Source of the DNA: Jackrogersella multiformis
Taxonomy: Eukaryota > Ascomycota > Sordariomycetes > Xylariales > Hypoxylaceae
Direction of reading: 5' to 3'
DNA: 64,000 bases
Assembly (NCBI GenBank): GCA_902806575.1
Contig: CADCXD010000004.1
Coordinates: 496,001 to 560,000 of the forward strand
The notes beneath the pieces are model-generated. The model saw only the letters and a list, made by a program, of their open reading frames with translations, had not been told where the DNA came from and searched no databases. This document shows positions 45,947-57,109 of this stretch, one piece after another; position 1 is the first letter of the stretch, and the number at the start of each line of letters is the position of its first letter. The position numbers and the translations under genes are program-made.

Positions 45947-48167
45947 ATGGACGAGTCCCCCGCCGAGCTCACCTCTAATCGCGAGGAGATGGCCAAGCTG
46001 AGCAGCGTGGAACAGACGCAGCTGATCCTTGCGCGATTAATGGAAGGCGGCCAGGAAGATGACGATACGTGCAGAGAACTAGACCGCCTCTCCAAGCTCC
46101 TGAGCGACGACGTCGAAGATAAAACTAAAGAGCACTCCATCTGCGACGTCATCGACGACGTGTGCGTCGATACCATACTCGGCTACCTCGACATGCGCCA
46201 GGCCGACGTGGTCCGCGGCCACGGAGCCCTAACCGCCTCGGCCTACCTCAAGGCCGCCGGGGACAAGGGGAACGAGGCCCTGCGGACCTTCTTCTTCGAC
46301 CGCGTCAAGACCGGCACCTACGACGACTACATCGTCGCCTTCTGCGTCGCCGCCGCCATCTTCCCCATCGCCCCGGACACCACGGCCGACATATTCCTCA
46401 GCGAGGGCTTCCTGCCGAGCCTGGACCCGCTGATGCGCCGGAGGTGGAAGAGCAGGAAGGTCGAGACGGCGTGCCTGGAGATGCTCAACGCCGCCTCCAT
46501 GAACGCGCAGTGCCGCGAGGCCATCCGGAAGTACTGCACCGACTGGCTGGAGGAGGTCGTCGACCAGGACCCGAGCGAGCTGGCCAAGGCCATCCACTCG
46601 GCCGACCCCCAGATCCAGGTCACCGAAGGCTCCATCGCCATGAGGAGGCACTCCGAGGCGGTCCAGAACCTGGCCGCGGTCATCCTGGCAAAGTTGAGGG
46701 TAGGCACCTTAAAGCTCCCGCTCGCGTCACCGCCCGCGTTCGAAAATCTTCGGTGGCAGTGATCGGCGCGCGGTGAGGAATGGAGCTCTGGGCTGACCCG
46801 GAATGCTTCAGGCAGTGCCATCGACGGCGCCACAGACGGCGGAAGGATCCGAGGGCAGGATCCAGCAAGCGACCACCAGCATCGAGGACCTCTCCAAGAT
46901 GTTCGGCTCGGCGATACTCAGAGACCCGGACGGCGACAAGCGGCTCTCGGTCGAAGGTCTGGCCTACGCCACCATCCAGCCCGCCGTGAAGGAGGAGGTC
47001 GCGCGCGACGGAGAGCTCCTGAAGGCCCTGGTAAAAGTCCTAGGCGGCGCGCCCGCGAGATCCCCCCTCACCTACGGAGCCCTGAGCGTCTTCGCGAACC
47101 TCACCCGCTACCAGCCCCCGCTGTCCGAAGAGCAGAAGAAGATGACGCAGCTCAAGGCCTACGCCGACGCCTCGGGAAAGCTGGCGCCGCCGAACCCGCT
47201 GAACGACAACGACCACGTCGCGGAGCGGTGCGGACGGGTCTTCGAAGCCGGCATCGTGCCGGTCCTGGTAACCCACAGCCGCCACGGCTCCGCGGCCTCG
47301 CTAAACCTCGCGGTGTCCATCATATCCGCGCTGTCGGTCACGGCCGGCCTGCGAGGCCAGCTATCGCAGCAGGGGGCCGTCAACCTCCTCGTAGCCGCCT
47401 GCGCGGCCTTGCCGGATTCCGAGTCGCAAGCGAAGCGCACGGCCGCCCAGGCGCTCGCTCGCATCCTGATCAGCACGAACCCGGCCCTCGTGTTCGGCGG
47501 CACGCGCGCCCGCCCGCTGAACTCGGCCATCCGGCCTCTGATCTCCATACTCTCCCCCGACCCCGCCGCCGAGACCCGGGACCTCCTGCCGACCTTCGAG
47601 GCCCTGATGGCGCTCACCAACCTCGCGTCAACGGACGACGACGCGCGGGCCACCATCATCCGCAACGCGTGGTCGGAGATCGAGGAGCAGCTGCTGTCCT
47701 CGAACAACCTAGTGTCCAAGGCCGCCGCGGAGCTGGTATGCAACCTGGTGCAGTGCGTCGAGGGCGTCGCCCAGTACGCCGCGGACACCCCTCAGGCCGC
47801 CAACCGGCTTCACATCCTGCTCGCGCTGGCGGACGCCGAGGACGAGGGGATCAGGAGCGCGGCCGGCGGCGCGCTGGCGGCTCTCACGGCGTACGAAGCT
47901 ATCGTGACGGGCATCGTGAAGAGGAAGCGCGGAGTCGAGGTGGTGCTAGGCCTATGCGGCGAGCAGAGCGAAGACCTTCGGCACCGGGGCGCCTTCGTCC
48001 TCTACAACATGGTGGCCTGCGACGGAGAAGCAGGCAAGACGGCGCGGGAGGCCATACGCGAGAAGAACGGGGTCGAAGTCATGAAGGAGTGCGTCAAGAG
48101 CAGCAGGAGGGCCGAGGTCGTGGAGGTCACCATCCAGGCCTTGAAAGTTTTGCTCGAGCAAGATTAA
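45947..48167 (+). CDS. UNC-45/Cro1/She4-family myosin chaperone
   Basis: Predicted 702 residues, exons 45947-46699 and 46812-48167 with a 112-nt GTAGGC...CAG intron, phase 0. The start is in good context (CAACAATGG). The protein is almost entirely alpha-helical armadillo-type repeats, e.g. LTYGALSVFANLTRY, LNLAVSIISALSVTAGL, AAAELVCNLVQCVEG and HRGAFVLYNMVACDGE; the last is the conserved UCS end. Fungal members (She4 in yeast, Cro1 in Podospora) lack the animal TPR domain and assist myosin folding and motor activity in cytokinesis and the cell cortex. The length fits the fungal form. Large antisense and third-frame ORFs here are GC shadows. Confidence 0.9.
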
Positions 48168-48662
48168 ACTTGTTTATTGCTGTTACTTAAGTTGCTAAAG
48201 GGGTGTTGCAATTGCTCTGTTACTTAGATTGCCGAAGGAATAAGTTGCGATAGCTAGAGGTTGGGGAAATTGCGCGTCGAGAGTAGTTGATATTGATAAT
48301 ATGTTACAGAGAACGTTGCGTAGCTAATAAATTTTGGGATCTATATTAACTTCGTGTTCGTATATGGTATTGCTTATGGTTATTGTGCTCCTTTTGCAAT
48401 CGTTCTAAGCATGTGAGCATCGTGTAAACACTTATGGCACTACTAGGTACCTAACTAGGTATTCATCTTTGAAAGTATCCCTCGTGATCTAACCCCTTTT
48501 CCCTATTGTATATTCTATCACGACCATATGAGCAAAGCAATTTTCAGTCACTAGGTCGTCTTAATCCCAAGATGTTCTGCCCGAGGAGGTACAACGACGT
48601 ATATTGTCATATAATCCCCCCAAATTACCTACCCAGGCTACCTAGAGCTACATAAGGTCAAC
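48168..48662. other. Intergenic, converging 3' ends
   Basis: 495 bp between UNC-45-like and trm2 stop codons, AT-rich, with GGTACCTAACTAGG near 48446. No gene. Confidence 0.6.
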
Positions 48663-50919
48663 CTAATCGTCAACCCGATTTAAAACGGCCACGCCCTCTA
48701 CATGACCCGTCTGCGGGAAGAAGTCGAAGCCGCGCAAGCTCTCGATAGCGTACCTCGTCTTTCTTTTCCCTCCTGTCGTCTCCGTCTCCGTCTCCGTCTT
48801 TGTCTTTGTCTCATCCATATTATCAACATCGCCGTTATCTCTCCCCTCACCCTCCTTACGCTTCTCACCACCCCCAGACTGACCACCCCCCATAACCACA
48901 GCATCCACCTCCCCGCGCACCAGCACGCCCACGTCGCGCGCCTGCGTGTGCACATTACAGCTCACATAAACAACACGACGCGGGCCGTACTCCAGCAGCT
49001 GGCGCAGGAAGGCGGCGTCGCAGCCCTTGCGCGGGGGGTCGAGCACGACGACAGTCTGGGCGGCGGCGTACGCGGCGCGCACGTCGGCCGTGAATAGAGC
49101 ACCGGCGTCGGCCGCTATGAAGCGCGCGCGCTCCGGCGGTATGCCGTTGGCGAACGCGTTGCGCGACGCGTAGCTTATGGACGCGTCGCTTATGTCGATG
49201 CCCACGCTGCCGCCCGGGAAGGCCGAGGATAGGGTTATGGTGAAGAGCCCCGAGCCGGAGTAGGCGTCTATGAGGAATTCGGGTTGCGGGTGGAATGGGG
49301 TGGGCGTGGGGAGGGGGGGGAGTAGGTGGAGGGTGAAGAAGAGAAAGGAGATAGGGGAGGGAAGGGGGAGAGAGGATGTGCTCCCGGATGTAATCGGTGA
49401 AGACGGGCAGGATCGAGTTGTTGTTCTGGAAGAAGGACCCCGCGGGGTTGTGGAAGACGTACGGCCCGACGTACTCGGTCGACGTGGCGTTGTTGTCCGT
49501 CACGCACGTCTTAAGGTCCGTGTACGAGTCCGTCTCGACGCGGACCACCTCGTCATCGGGGGGCGGGATCGACGGCGATCGCGACCGCGGACGTGTTGGG
49601 CTTGCGGCTGCTGCGTCCCTTATGTAAGACGTCATTGGCGCTTCGGCGTCGGGTCCCACCCGCGCGGCGCTCTTCGGCACGCGCTTGGTGCTCTCGCGGA
49701 GCAGGATCGTGGCGCCGCGCGTGTACTTGCCGTACTCGACGGCCATGCGCGCCCGCTCGCGCCTCATGCCGAGGCGCACGGCGTCGGTGCCGATGGGGCA
49801 GTCCTCGATGTCGAGGGTGCTGCGCTTGCCCTTGGGCATGAAGCCGATGGGGGGGCAGCTCTCGAACGGCTGCTTGGTCCTGCGCCAGCCCTGGGGGCCG
49901 TCGAAGTGCGGGGTCAGCTTGGTGCGGTAGCCGTACGCCAGCGGGCTGCCGACGGTGTCGCCGACGGCGGGCACGAGCTCGGGCGGCAGCTGCGAGAAGT
50001 GGCGGAAGGCCTTCTCCACGATGCGCTGCTTGAGCCGCAGCTGCTCGCCGTAGTCCAGCATCTGGAACTGGCACCCCGAGCACGTCGCGAAGTACTTGCA
50101 CTGGATCCGGCTGTCGTCTCGCGAGGCCGAGGGCGACACTACGGAGATGAAGTCCGCCACTGTGTACCTCTCCTCGCGCAGGTGCCGGTATACCTTCACC
50201 TTGACGGTGTCGCCCGGCACCGCGAAAGGCACGACGTAGACCCGCTTGGAGCCTTTGCGCAACGCCAGGCCTTCTCCCGTCGACGAGAGCTCGACGACCT
50301 CGACTTCGATCTCGGAGCCTTGCGCGGGTAGAATTTCAGCTGCCGAATCCTCGGCCTGGCTCTCCGCTACGGCTGCGTCATCTTCCACCCCGCCGTCCTC
50401 GTCCACGCTGAACGACTCGATCAGATTTTGGACGTCAATAGCCAATACCTCCTCGGAGGAGCCGGCGGTCATGTCCTTCTCCCTCTTGCGGGCCTTCTTC
50501 TGGTTCTTCTTGTTCCCCCTCTTCGCCTGCTGCTTGGACATCTCCTGATGACGGGACCGTTTCCCGTGGTTAGGATCTTGTCCCTGTTTTTGCTGGGCTG
50601 ACATTTCCATAGCCGTCCATCCGTTTGGTTCCTCTCGGGGGGGTTTGGTGGAGTTGCTTGGCAATTTTGAGTGTCTCACTCGATCACCAGTAGAGAAGCG
50701 TGCTAGGTGTTGCCCCTCGCTCTCGACTCTGCCCTCGTGATTTCTAGCGGTGGAATGAGACCAGCGACGTGTCTCTTTTACCTCTTCAGATGGATGAGAG
50801 TGGTAGCACCTAGTGAAGGTGAGAGACTCGACTAAAAACGACGAGCCAAAGACTTGGAAATTGGTGAACTTGCTTCCTCTTGGAGACAATCGCAAGGCCA
50901 CCCTTGTGTAGAAGGGCAT
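48663..50919 (-). CDS. trm2: tRNA (uracil-5-)-methyltransferase Trm2, with a frame break
   Basis: Two frames must be combined: about 50919-49311 and the rest to 48663. The first has a TRAM domain (EIEVEVVELSSTGEGLAL...VPGDTVKVKV, read in parts), an Fe-S-like CKYFATCSGCQ and the FFQNN motif. The second has LIDAYSGSGLFTITLSS (SAM site), LDPPRKG and VYVSCNVH with the catalytic Cys. Together they give the complete order of the RumA/Trm2 family, which makes m5U54 in tRNA. The break lies in a polypyrimidine stretch (coding strand). A C8 run at 49313-49320 is one base too long, and no GT donor exists that could make an intron. A sequencing error or a real frameshift is possible. A (Thr-Glu/Lys)n insert encoded by CTCCGT repeats (48775-48811) interrupts the C-terminal part. 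The long N terminus before ~residue 180 is variable. Confidence 0.85.
49270..49385. repeat. Polypurine/polypyrimidine tract inside trm2
   Basis: About 100 bp with almost only purines on the plus strand (C/T on the coding strand), including a G8 run at 49313-49320. It encodes a Pro/Leu-rich linker between EHIL and the SAM-binding LIDAYSG. Confidence 0.75.
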
Positions 50920-52389
50920 TGACTATTGACTTTATAATTTTGTTATTTTATTTTTAAGATTCCCAGTTTTGAATTCGTCCTGAGCTCAAGGGCATAAATT
51001 TAAATGATAGGTATAAAAAGTAAAAAGCACGAGATACTTGGCATTGTAAATTACCGAATTTTTACTGGAGGAAAGATTCTAGCGCCATATCCTATCTTAT
51101 CATAAATATCGTGATTACGTACTCAATATTGACACTGTGTACCAGGCAAAGTGGCGAGCTCATTGGCTCATGTGCTAGCATTACTTTTGCACTGTAAAAC
51201 TAGACTAGGTATCCCTCTGCTAATTTAGCCACCAATAATGACACGACTTGTCCTTTGGATTACCTAAGTAGGCGGTCCAAGGGATAATTAATTAAATAGC
51301 ACTCGGGCCATTTAATTCGATTGCTAGGTACTAAGTTAATTACCCCTATTAATTACCCCTATTCGTCTGCCGATTTGCACAACCGATAATTTGACGACGA
51401 TAAATTCATTCATCCTATAATAGTCCATCCCTTCAACAAACCATGTTGATACCTACTATCCGAGAATCAGCTAGGCTTACCTTATTAAACACGTGCTGTA
51501 TAGAAGGTATTTCTATTGTTGTTACAGATCTACATGGAACTCGGACTTTCATGGGCTACACTCCATACCCTAGGTAGGTGTTAATATTAGCTCTTAACCT
51601 TTACAGATCTTAAGAATCTAAAGAATACCATAAGTGGTGCATTGTACCGCCTGTAGGCCTTCATATATGGACCGAGTCGAATAACCCTCTCACGATTTGC
51701 TCTTTGAGAGGGTGGAGGTCCCTAACTAGAAGGGGATTGCGGATGAGATGATACTGTTAGGAAATAGGGGGCCCTTTAGTTCTTGGCTGTGTTAATAAGT
51801 GAGTGGTAGTAGGGTGTCGCTGGTAACAATGTGAATCGAAAGACTATTAACACTTGAACCATTTCTAGTAGCTTAGGGCCTACGAGGTTACGAGCCCCTT
51901 TATATACAGCTGGAGACTTTCCACTAATATCCCTTGACAGATACCTACCTACCTGTCTGCAATCACGCCTATGCTGCGTATCCGGCTGTTGCTACGTGCG
52001 TTGATACCCTCGTCAAACAGCGCCCATACTGAGGCGGTTATGTGTACCTAGGTAGGTACTTAGGACTTAGGTACGTAGGTACACTACAAACTCTCCAGGG
52101 CTGTTCTAGATATAGGTAGTTACAGCCCGAGGATTTATGGCAAGCACCTATTTACAGGAAGTGGTTGCGATCCACATGTACTTAGTACAAACCGCGTAGA
52201 GATCCAGATGCGTGACCTATCTACCTAGGTACCTAAGGTACTAAGGTAATTTTTATTTCTCGTAAAATACTTCTCGCATCCTTAAAAAATACAACATCGA
52301 AATTTCCTTCAACTATAACTTATGAATTCTGCTTTGTTAATAGTACACACCAGTTTCGTTTACTTCAAAATAACGACAATCTTTTCGCA
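50920..52389. other. Intergenic, no gene
   Basis: About 1.5 kb between trm2 (-) and an orphan gene (+). AT-rich, with CCTAGGTAGG/GGTACCTA motifs (51566, 52045-52085, 52220-52245). No ORF of note. Confidence 0.6.
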
Positions 52390-53988
52390 ATGAGCGAGCG
52401 AGTACTAAGATCGCGCATCGCACCCGCGGCGCCCGCCGCATCGCAGAAGCGTTTCGCCCGTGCAAACCCACCAAGCCATGCACGGGCGAAACGCCTGCGT
52501 ATGGATGAGAGAGAAGAAGAGGAGAATAATAATGATTCTACCTCTGATTCTCGCCAAGAAGACGATGAGGATAAGAATGAGGATAACTCTCGCCTAAGAG
52601 GCGATGATGTTGAAGATGAAGACGAAGATGAAGACGTTCCCGGCACTTTTAAAAGTGGAAAGCCGAAGAAAGGAAAGAATGGTCAAGGTCCTCGGAGTAA
52701 GAAGTGGCCCTCGTTTAAGAAAACGACCACCGAGGGCGCTAAGAAGCTGCCCGGAGTTCTTATAGGGCATGCTAGCAAGTATCCTAGCGAGCTGTACAAA
52801 CGGTTCAGCTCGACTAAGCGACGGATGAAGTCAAAGAATCCTACCGTCACGATAGAGGACCTGCTCCAGAGGTTGCCCGAGGCCGACCCCGAGATCGACG
52901 GGGTCTGGACCCAGGAAAGAGAAGATGACCTACAGGCCAGATTCTCCGAACACCCGTTGAGGGCCTACACGGCCAATAGGCGCAGCGTCCACAACCATTT
53001 CTGGTCGCTGTGGAGGAAGACGTGCCAGCTCCGCAAGGTCTTCCCGACAGATATCATCGGGGCCAAAGAGTGCCTCGAGTACTGGGAGAAGGTCAAGGTG
53101 GGAGACGGCGTGATGGCGCCGAATCCCAACTGGGCTAGGGCGTTCTGCGAGGAATTGGACTTCCTCGTCGTCGCCTCTCCCTGCTACGGAGATATGGGCC
53201 TGCTGGCTCTCTTCATCAGGTACTCCGTTGCGTGTCGTATCGACGACCGACGTCGAGTACCTTTGGACAGAGAGCGGACAAGACATCCGTTTTTCGTGGA
53301 GATGGAATTTTGTATTCAGAGTTCCAACAATGTTGAAAGTCTCCGGCAAATCGGAAAGGAGGTTCGCCGACAATGGGTAAGCCAAGGCTCTTCCCTTCCT
53401 TGGGAGGCGTTGGCCCTGCAGCAGATCGAGATTCTGGGGTTTTCGGAAGAGGCCGAAGAGGCCGAACCCGCCGAGCAGGAACCGGAAGATGGGTTCCTCT
53501 CGTACTCGGTGACGACGGGTGACCTAAAGAGAGTCAAGATGGCTTTCGAACGTGTCAATGATCTCGGCCACCCTTTGTTCTCCGACATGAACGAGAGATT
53601 CAAGGTGATCTCTGGTTCAAGGGTGGCCAGAAATGCCCCGAAGGATTGGGCGGAGCTTACAAGTCTTCGTCTGCCCTTGCTGGTGGCAGATATGAGGCAC
53701 CGGGAGAAAAAGTGTCTGTGGCGGCCATCCCCAAGCCCGTCTGGATCGCACAGTAGGAGTGGCTCAGGTAACCATATCCGAAGCCCGTCTGGATCGCGCA
53801 GTAGGAGTGGCTTAGGTAGCCATATCCGAAGCGGTTCCGGATCTGTTGGCAACGGATCTGTTGTTCAAGAAGACGGCGATCTAGGATTCGGTGGTGCCGA
53901 AGACGACGGGTCCGGAAGGGTCGTCCCCGAAGACTACAGGTCTGGAAGGGATGGCCCTGAAGACGACGCGTGGGATCTATGGTGGTAA
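52390..53988 (+). CDS. Orphan nuclear-type protein with acidic and Ser-rich repeat regions
   Basis: Single-exon frame of 532 residues; no family recognised. Residues 1-45 are basic. An acidic tract of Glu/Asp/Asn follows (~40-85). A Lys-rich segment comes next (KSGKPKKGKNGQGPRSKKW). A globular-looking core spans ~110-440, with several Trp and charged helices (FWSLWRKTCQLRKVF, LPWEALALQQIEILGF). The tail has two 16-residue Ser/Arg repeats and ends WDLWW. Codon use and the long open frame support a real gene. Composition suggests a DNA/RNA-associated nuclear protein, which is a guess. Surrounded by gene-poor DNA and near retrotransposons, it may be lineage-specific. A perfect 16-bp inverted repeat sits 60 nt after the start. 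Confidence 0.65.
   Translation: MSERVLRSRIAPAAPAASQKRFARANPPSHARAKRLRMDEREEEENNNDSTSDSRQEDDEDKNEDNSRLRGDDVEDEDEDEDVPGTFKSGKPKKGKNGQGPRSKKWPSFKKTTTEGAKKLPGVLIGHASKYPSELYKRFSSTKRRMKSKNPTVTIEDLLQRLPEADPEIDGVWTQEREDDLQARFSEHPLRAYTANRRSVHNHFWSLWRKTCQLRKVFPTDIIGAKECLEYWEKVKVGDGVMAPNPNWARAFCEELDFLVVASPCYGDMGLLALFIRYSVACRIDDRRRVPLDRERTRHPFFVEMEFCIQSSNNVESLRQIGKEVRRQWVSQGSSLPWEALALQQIEILGFSEEAEEAEPAEQEPEDGFLSYSVTTGDLKRVKMAFERVNDLGHPLFSDMNERFKVISGSRVARNAPKDWAELTSLRLPLLVADMRHREKKCLWRPSPSPSGSHSRSGSGNHIRSPSGSRSRSGLGSHIRSGSGSVGNGSVVQEDGDLGFGGAEDDGSGRVVPEDYRSGRDGPEDDAWDLWW
52442..52499 (+). repeat. Long perfect inverted repeat (hairpin) in the orphan gene
   Basis: Arms 52449-52464 (GCGTTTCGCCCGTGCA) and 52479-52494 are perfect reverse complements around a 14-nt loop. 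A further 5-bp pair (CGCAG / CTGCG) extends the stem beyond an AA bulge. In mRNA this would be a very stable hairpin ~60 nt into the coding sequence. In the protein it gives a mirrored KRFARAN...HARAKR. Confidence 0.9.
53734..53829 (+). repeat. Two 48-bp tandem repeats in the orphan gene
   Basis: Two copies (53734-53781, 53782-53829) differ at a few bases and encode SPSGSHSRSGSGNHIR and SPSGSRSRSGLGSHIR. A third, degenerate half unit follows. Confidence 0.85.
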
Positions 53989-55832
53989 TGGCGGAGCACC
54001 TCCAGAGCTGTTTTAAGGTGCCCGGGGTGGGAATGATGATAAAGAGGCTCTAATCGAGCGGTGAGTAATAACCCATCCTTTTGAAAGGCCTGAAAGGCTG
54101 ACCGCTAACCTCCGCACACGTTACATGACGTACCCTTCGGCAAGCGTACTGTCAGAAGTCTGATCTACTAGAGATAGACCTAGTAAGATCTCGACTAGTT
54201 GAAGATGTGCACCCGTGGGAACAGATATACCTAAGACAGGGTAGGCGACGGGAGGATAGCACAGGGGCAGGAATACCAAGGGTACAGCGCGGAGCAGTGG
54301 AGCTAGGGTGTAAGTCGTGTTACCTAGCGCATTACGGCCACCCCTCCAGACAGGTTCTGGGATGGGACAGTTGGCCTAATAGAAACTGCGTCGACAAATC
54401 AGTAGAATTTTGATCTCGATCTATTGCTCAGATTGTGAATTCGTTTTCCCTGTTTCCTAAAAGACGGGCTGATATTGCTGGCTACCCCTATTCTTTATTT
54501 ATTTTCTTAATTACCTACCGCTACTGAACGCCTCCTACCGTTTGCTACTCTGACCTGCAAGTCTAATCGAAGAATACCAGCAATGTAACCACTATTGTAT
54601 TTTATATGCTTAAGTATCGAGTATTGTCATGAAAGTCCAGGCTCGGTAGCCGCCCCTTGCAATAATATAAGGTACTCCTTAACTAATATTCAAACCCGAT
54701 TTACATATAACCGCCTGTGCAAGTTCACTGGAAGTTGAGAGCTTCACCATATGGCGACTCCACCGGCTCTCTTGATCAATCTTCTATGCAGACTCATAAG
54801 TTACTATTTGGTAGTCGTTTGGTATCGTTCTATCTTGGATTTCAACTTCAGTAACGACACCTTCCAGTCAAAAGCGTTATATCCCTTCCAATCCTCAATC
54901 TTCAGAATGTCATCGGACGGTTATGGACGGTTATTATAACGGCATTAGCGATAAGCCTCGCGCCGTCTATGTACCTACCTAGTCGTCGGCAATTCCCCAA
55001 GACTTGCTCGATATTTCCATGTACATAAAAGGGCGCATTTACCATGATATTTTCATCTCGTCATTTTAAATTCTAAACATCTTTATGACTCAACTTCAGG
55101 TCAGATGAATAGGATACATACCTAGCTACCTACACATCAGTAACCATACAGGTAGATTGAGCTATTTTATCCATTCAATGTACAGGCCTGTTGTCCTGTT
55201 GGATCATTAACTGATTGAATGAATACCTAACCTACAAATGACTCACCCGGAATACTCCTAGCTCTTCTAAACGTTGAATAGATTGCACGAACGACCAATC
55301 ACTATTGCTCTATGTACATAGCCATTTGGAAGAGCTCTAAATAACTGTGAGGCCTATCAAAATTATCGGTAAACCTATGGCTAACTTGGTGAGTAGTCTT
55401 CGTACATAATACGGTTAACCTACCTAGGTACCTAACCAAATCAACCAGAAGCTAGTTAGCCAGCAAGCCAATCATTCATAAGAACTTCAACGAGAGAAGG
55501 GGTCTTCGAAGCCTATGAATGAATTAAACGTGCATTCAATCCTAGGTACCTGAGTTTAATGTGAGTCAGTCATTGAGAGTCATTTAACGAAAGGTGCCCA
55601 GCTACCTAACATGATCAGCCTAGATTGCTTGAGATACCTTGGTACACATCAATACGCCCTACTAATATACCATATCAAAAAGAATACGCCCCTAAAACAT
55701 TGTTCCTCTTTCCCTCTTCGACATAGATACACACACACATATACCCAGACCCATACATCCATACACCCACACTCCCAGCAGCAACAGCAACAGCAACAAC
55801 ACCATCCAGAAACAACAGCAGTGGTAGCAGAC
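53989..55832. other. Intergenic, gene-poor
   Basis: About 1.8 kb between two orphan genes. Small ORFs (54207-54413, 54751-54939) have no recognisable features. CCTAGGTACCTA motifs lie near 55425 and 55542. CA/ATAC-rich and CAGCAA-rich microsatellites (about 55735-55803) lie just before the next gene. Confidence 0.6.
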
Positions 55833-56513
55833 ATGGGTGACACTAATGCCCGTGGTGGTGCTCATAATGGTGGCCAGACTAATAACGTCAGGTCGACCCC
55901 TCAGAGAAATCTTGTCAATGGAGCTCAATCTCCTCCTAACAACGCGTCCCCTACTAGAGTCATTGCGAGGTATTCCTCGAACCCGGAAACTCCACGCCGA
56001 GGCGAGTCCAGTCTATTAATTCCACTCGCGGAGTTATTCTTCGAGCTGGAACATATGGACTCAAGATACGACGAAGTTGTGGTGACGGTGACTGGAATTT
56101 CGAGAAGGAGACAGCTTAGACTTCCTACGAGGGGTCCATTGCAGGGCCCGCAGGCGGGCACCTCCGTCTTCCACGAATCTGCTGAAACCTTCTCAGATGC
56201 TTCCCAGCAGGCCTCTGAGCAGGACGACGGAGCTGTAGTCGACGAATATTCCGGTTCAATAGACCGAGACCCCCCACACCGGCCTATAGTACAAGGTGCT
56301 CAAGGTGCTCGAGATGCTCGGGCCGGTGTTGGCGGGAGTAGAGCTCGCGGTGCTCGCGCTGGTGATATAGGCAGTCCCCTTGGGAATCAAACCCCAAGGC
56401 GTTGGGGCTCAGCAGACGAATTATATGCCGAATTGGACGCCTATTTCCGGGGGCTCCCAGATGATGACAGGGAAGAAGAATCCATGAACTTCGACTACGA
56501 CGTGGATGAGTAG
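55833..56513 (+). CDS. Orphan low-complexity protein
   Basis: Single-exon gene; 226 residues from ATG 55833 (MGDTNARGGAHNGGQ). No family recognised. An N-terminal Asn/Gly/Ser region is followed by one helical segment (SLLIPLAELFFELEHMDSRY), a Gln/Asp-rich middle, an Ala-Arg-Gly reiteration (QGAQGARDARAGVGGSRARG) and an acidic C terminus (DDDREEESMNFDYDVDE). An in-frame ATG 74 codons upstream (55611) reads through CA- and CAG-type microsatellites and looks like leader sequence. It lies 220 bp from an LTR and may be a recent or lineage-specific gene. Confidence 0.5.
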   Translation: MGDTNARGGAHNGGQTNNVRSTPQRNLVNGAQSPPNNASPTRVIARYSSNPETPRRGESSLLIPLAELFFELEHMDSRYDEVVVTVTGISRRRQLRLPTRGPLQGPQAGTSVFHESAETFSDASQQASEQDDGAVVDEYSGSIDRDPPHRPIVQGAQGARDARAGVGGSRARGARAGDIGSPLGNQTPRRWGSADELYAELDAYFRGLPDDDREEESMNFDYDVDE

Positions 56514-56733
56514 TTGCCGGTCTCTTGCCGTCCAAAAAGAGCATAAGACTTTGCAGGTCTGTGGTTGTCAGTTAGCTTTGCTGTTGTCTTTGCGTGGAGT
56601 TTCGGCTCTAGCCTAGTTTTAATTATCTATTTGAAATGGAAATCTAGTCCTGGTTGCGCTTCTTTATCTCTATTCTATGTTTGTGAAATCATGCGAATTT
56701 AACCATCTTGTCCGATGTAGTTTTCCCCATGAG

Positions 56734-57046
56734 TGTCATACGGATAGGCTCCACGAAGTAGAGTATGATCAATATATGCATGCAAGTTGGTAAATACGAG
56801 ATGTGTTGGAACTTATGAAACAAAGCTATTGGATGAGGTTAATCAGAAGACTTGATCAATATATGTAAGACTGAACCAACAGGATTAAGAGGGCGCCAAC
56901 GGCGCTTAAGGAGATATTCAGATTGTATACATATAGGTCATTACGCCTCGCTTCGCAAGAAGAGATAGAAGGCAAGGACCTTAAGACCATAGAGAATTAT
57001 TACTCGAATTTGAACTACAGTTCCAAGCCCTATTGCCCTTGTCACA
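56734..57046 (+). mobile_element. Solo LTR of the Ty3/Gypsy element, little mutated
   Basis: 313 bp running from TGTCATACGG to CCCTTGTCACA, with normal base composition. It aligns over its full length with the degraded LTRs of both full-length copies. Flanking 5-mers are ATGAG and ATTAG, a duplication with one mismatch. No internal sequence is attached, so it is a solo LTR left by LTR-LTR recombination. Confidence 0.85.
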
Positions 57047-57109
57047 ATTAGTTTACTAGTACTTGACTTTAGTTGTAGCGCATAGTGGCTGTTTCTTGTT
57101 GGCTTTAAC

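Noticed and set aside
46162..48190. Alternative-frame ORFs over the UNC-45-like gene
   Set aside because: Arg/Pro/His-rich shadows; the armadillo-repeat frame is clear.
49270..50331. 353-codon plus-strand ORF antisense to trm2
   Set aside because: It is rich in Arg/Gly/Val and has no domain; the antisense frame is the conserved TRAM/methyltransferase.
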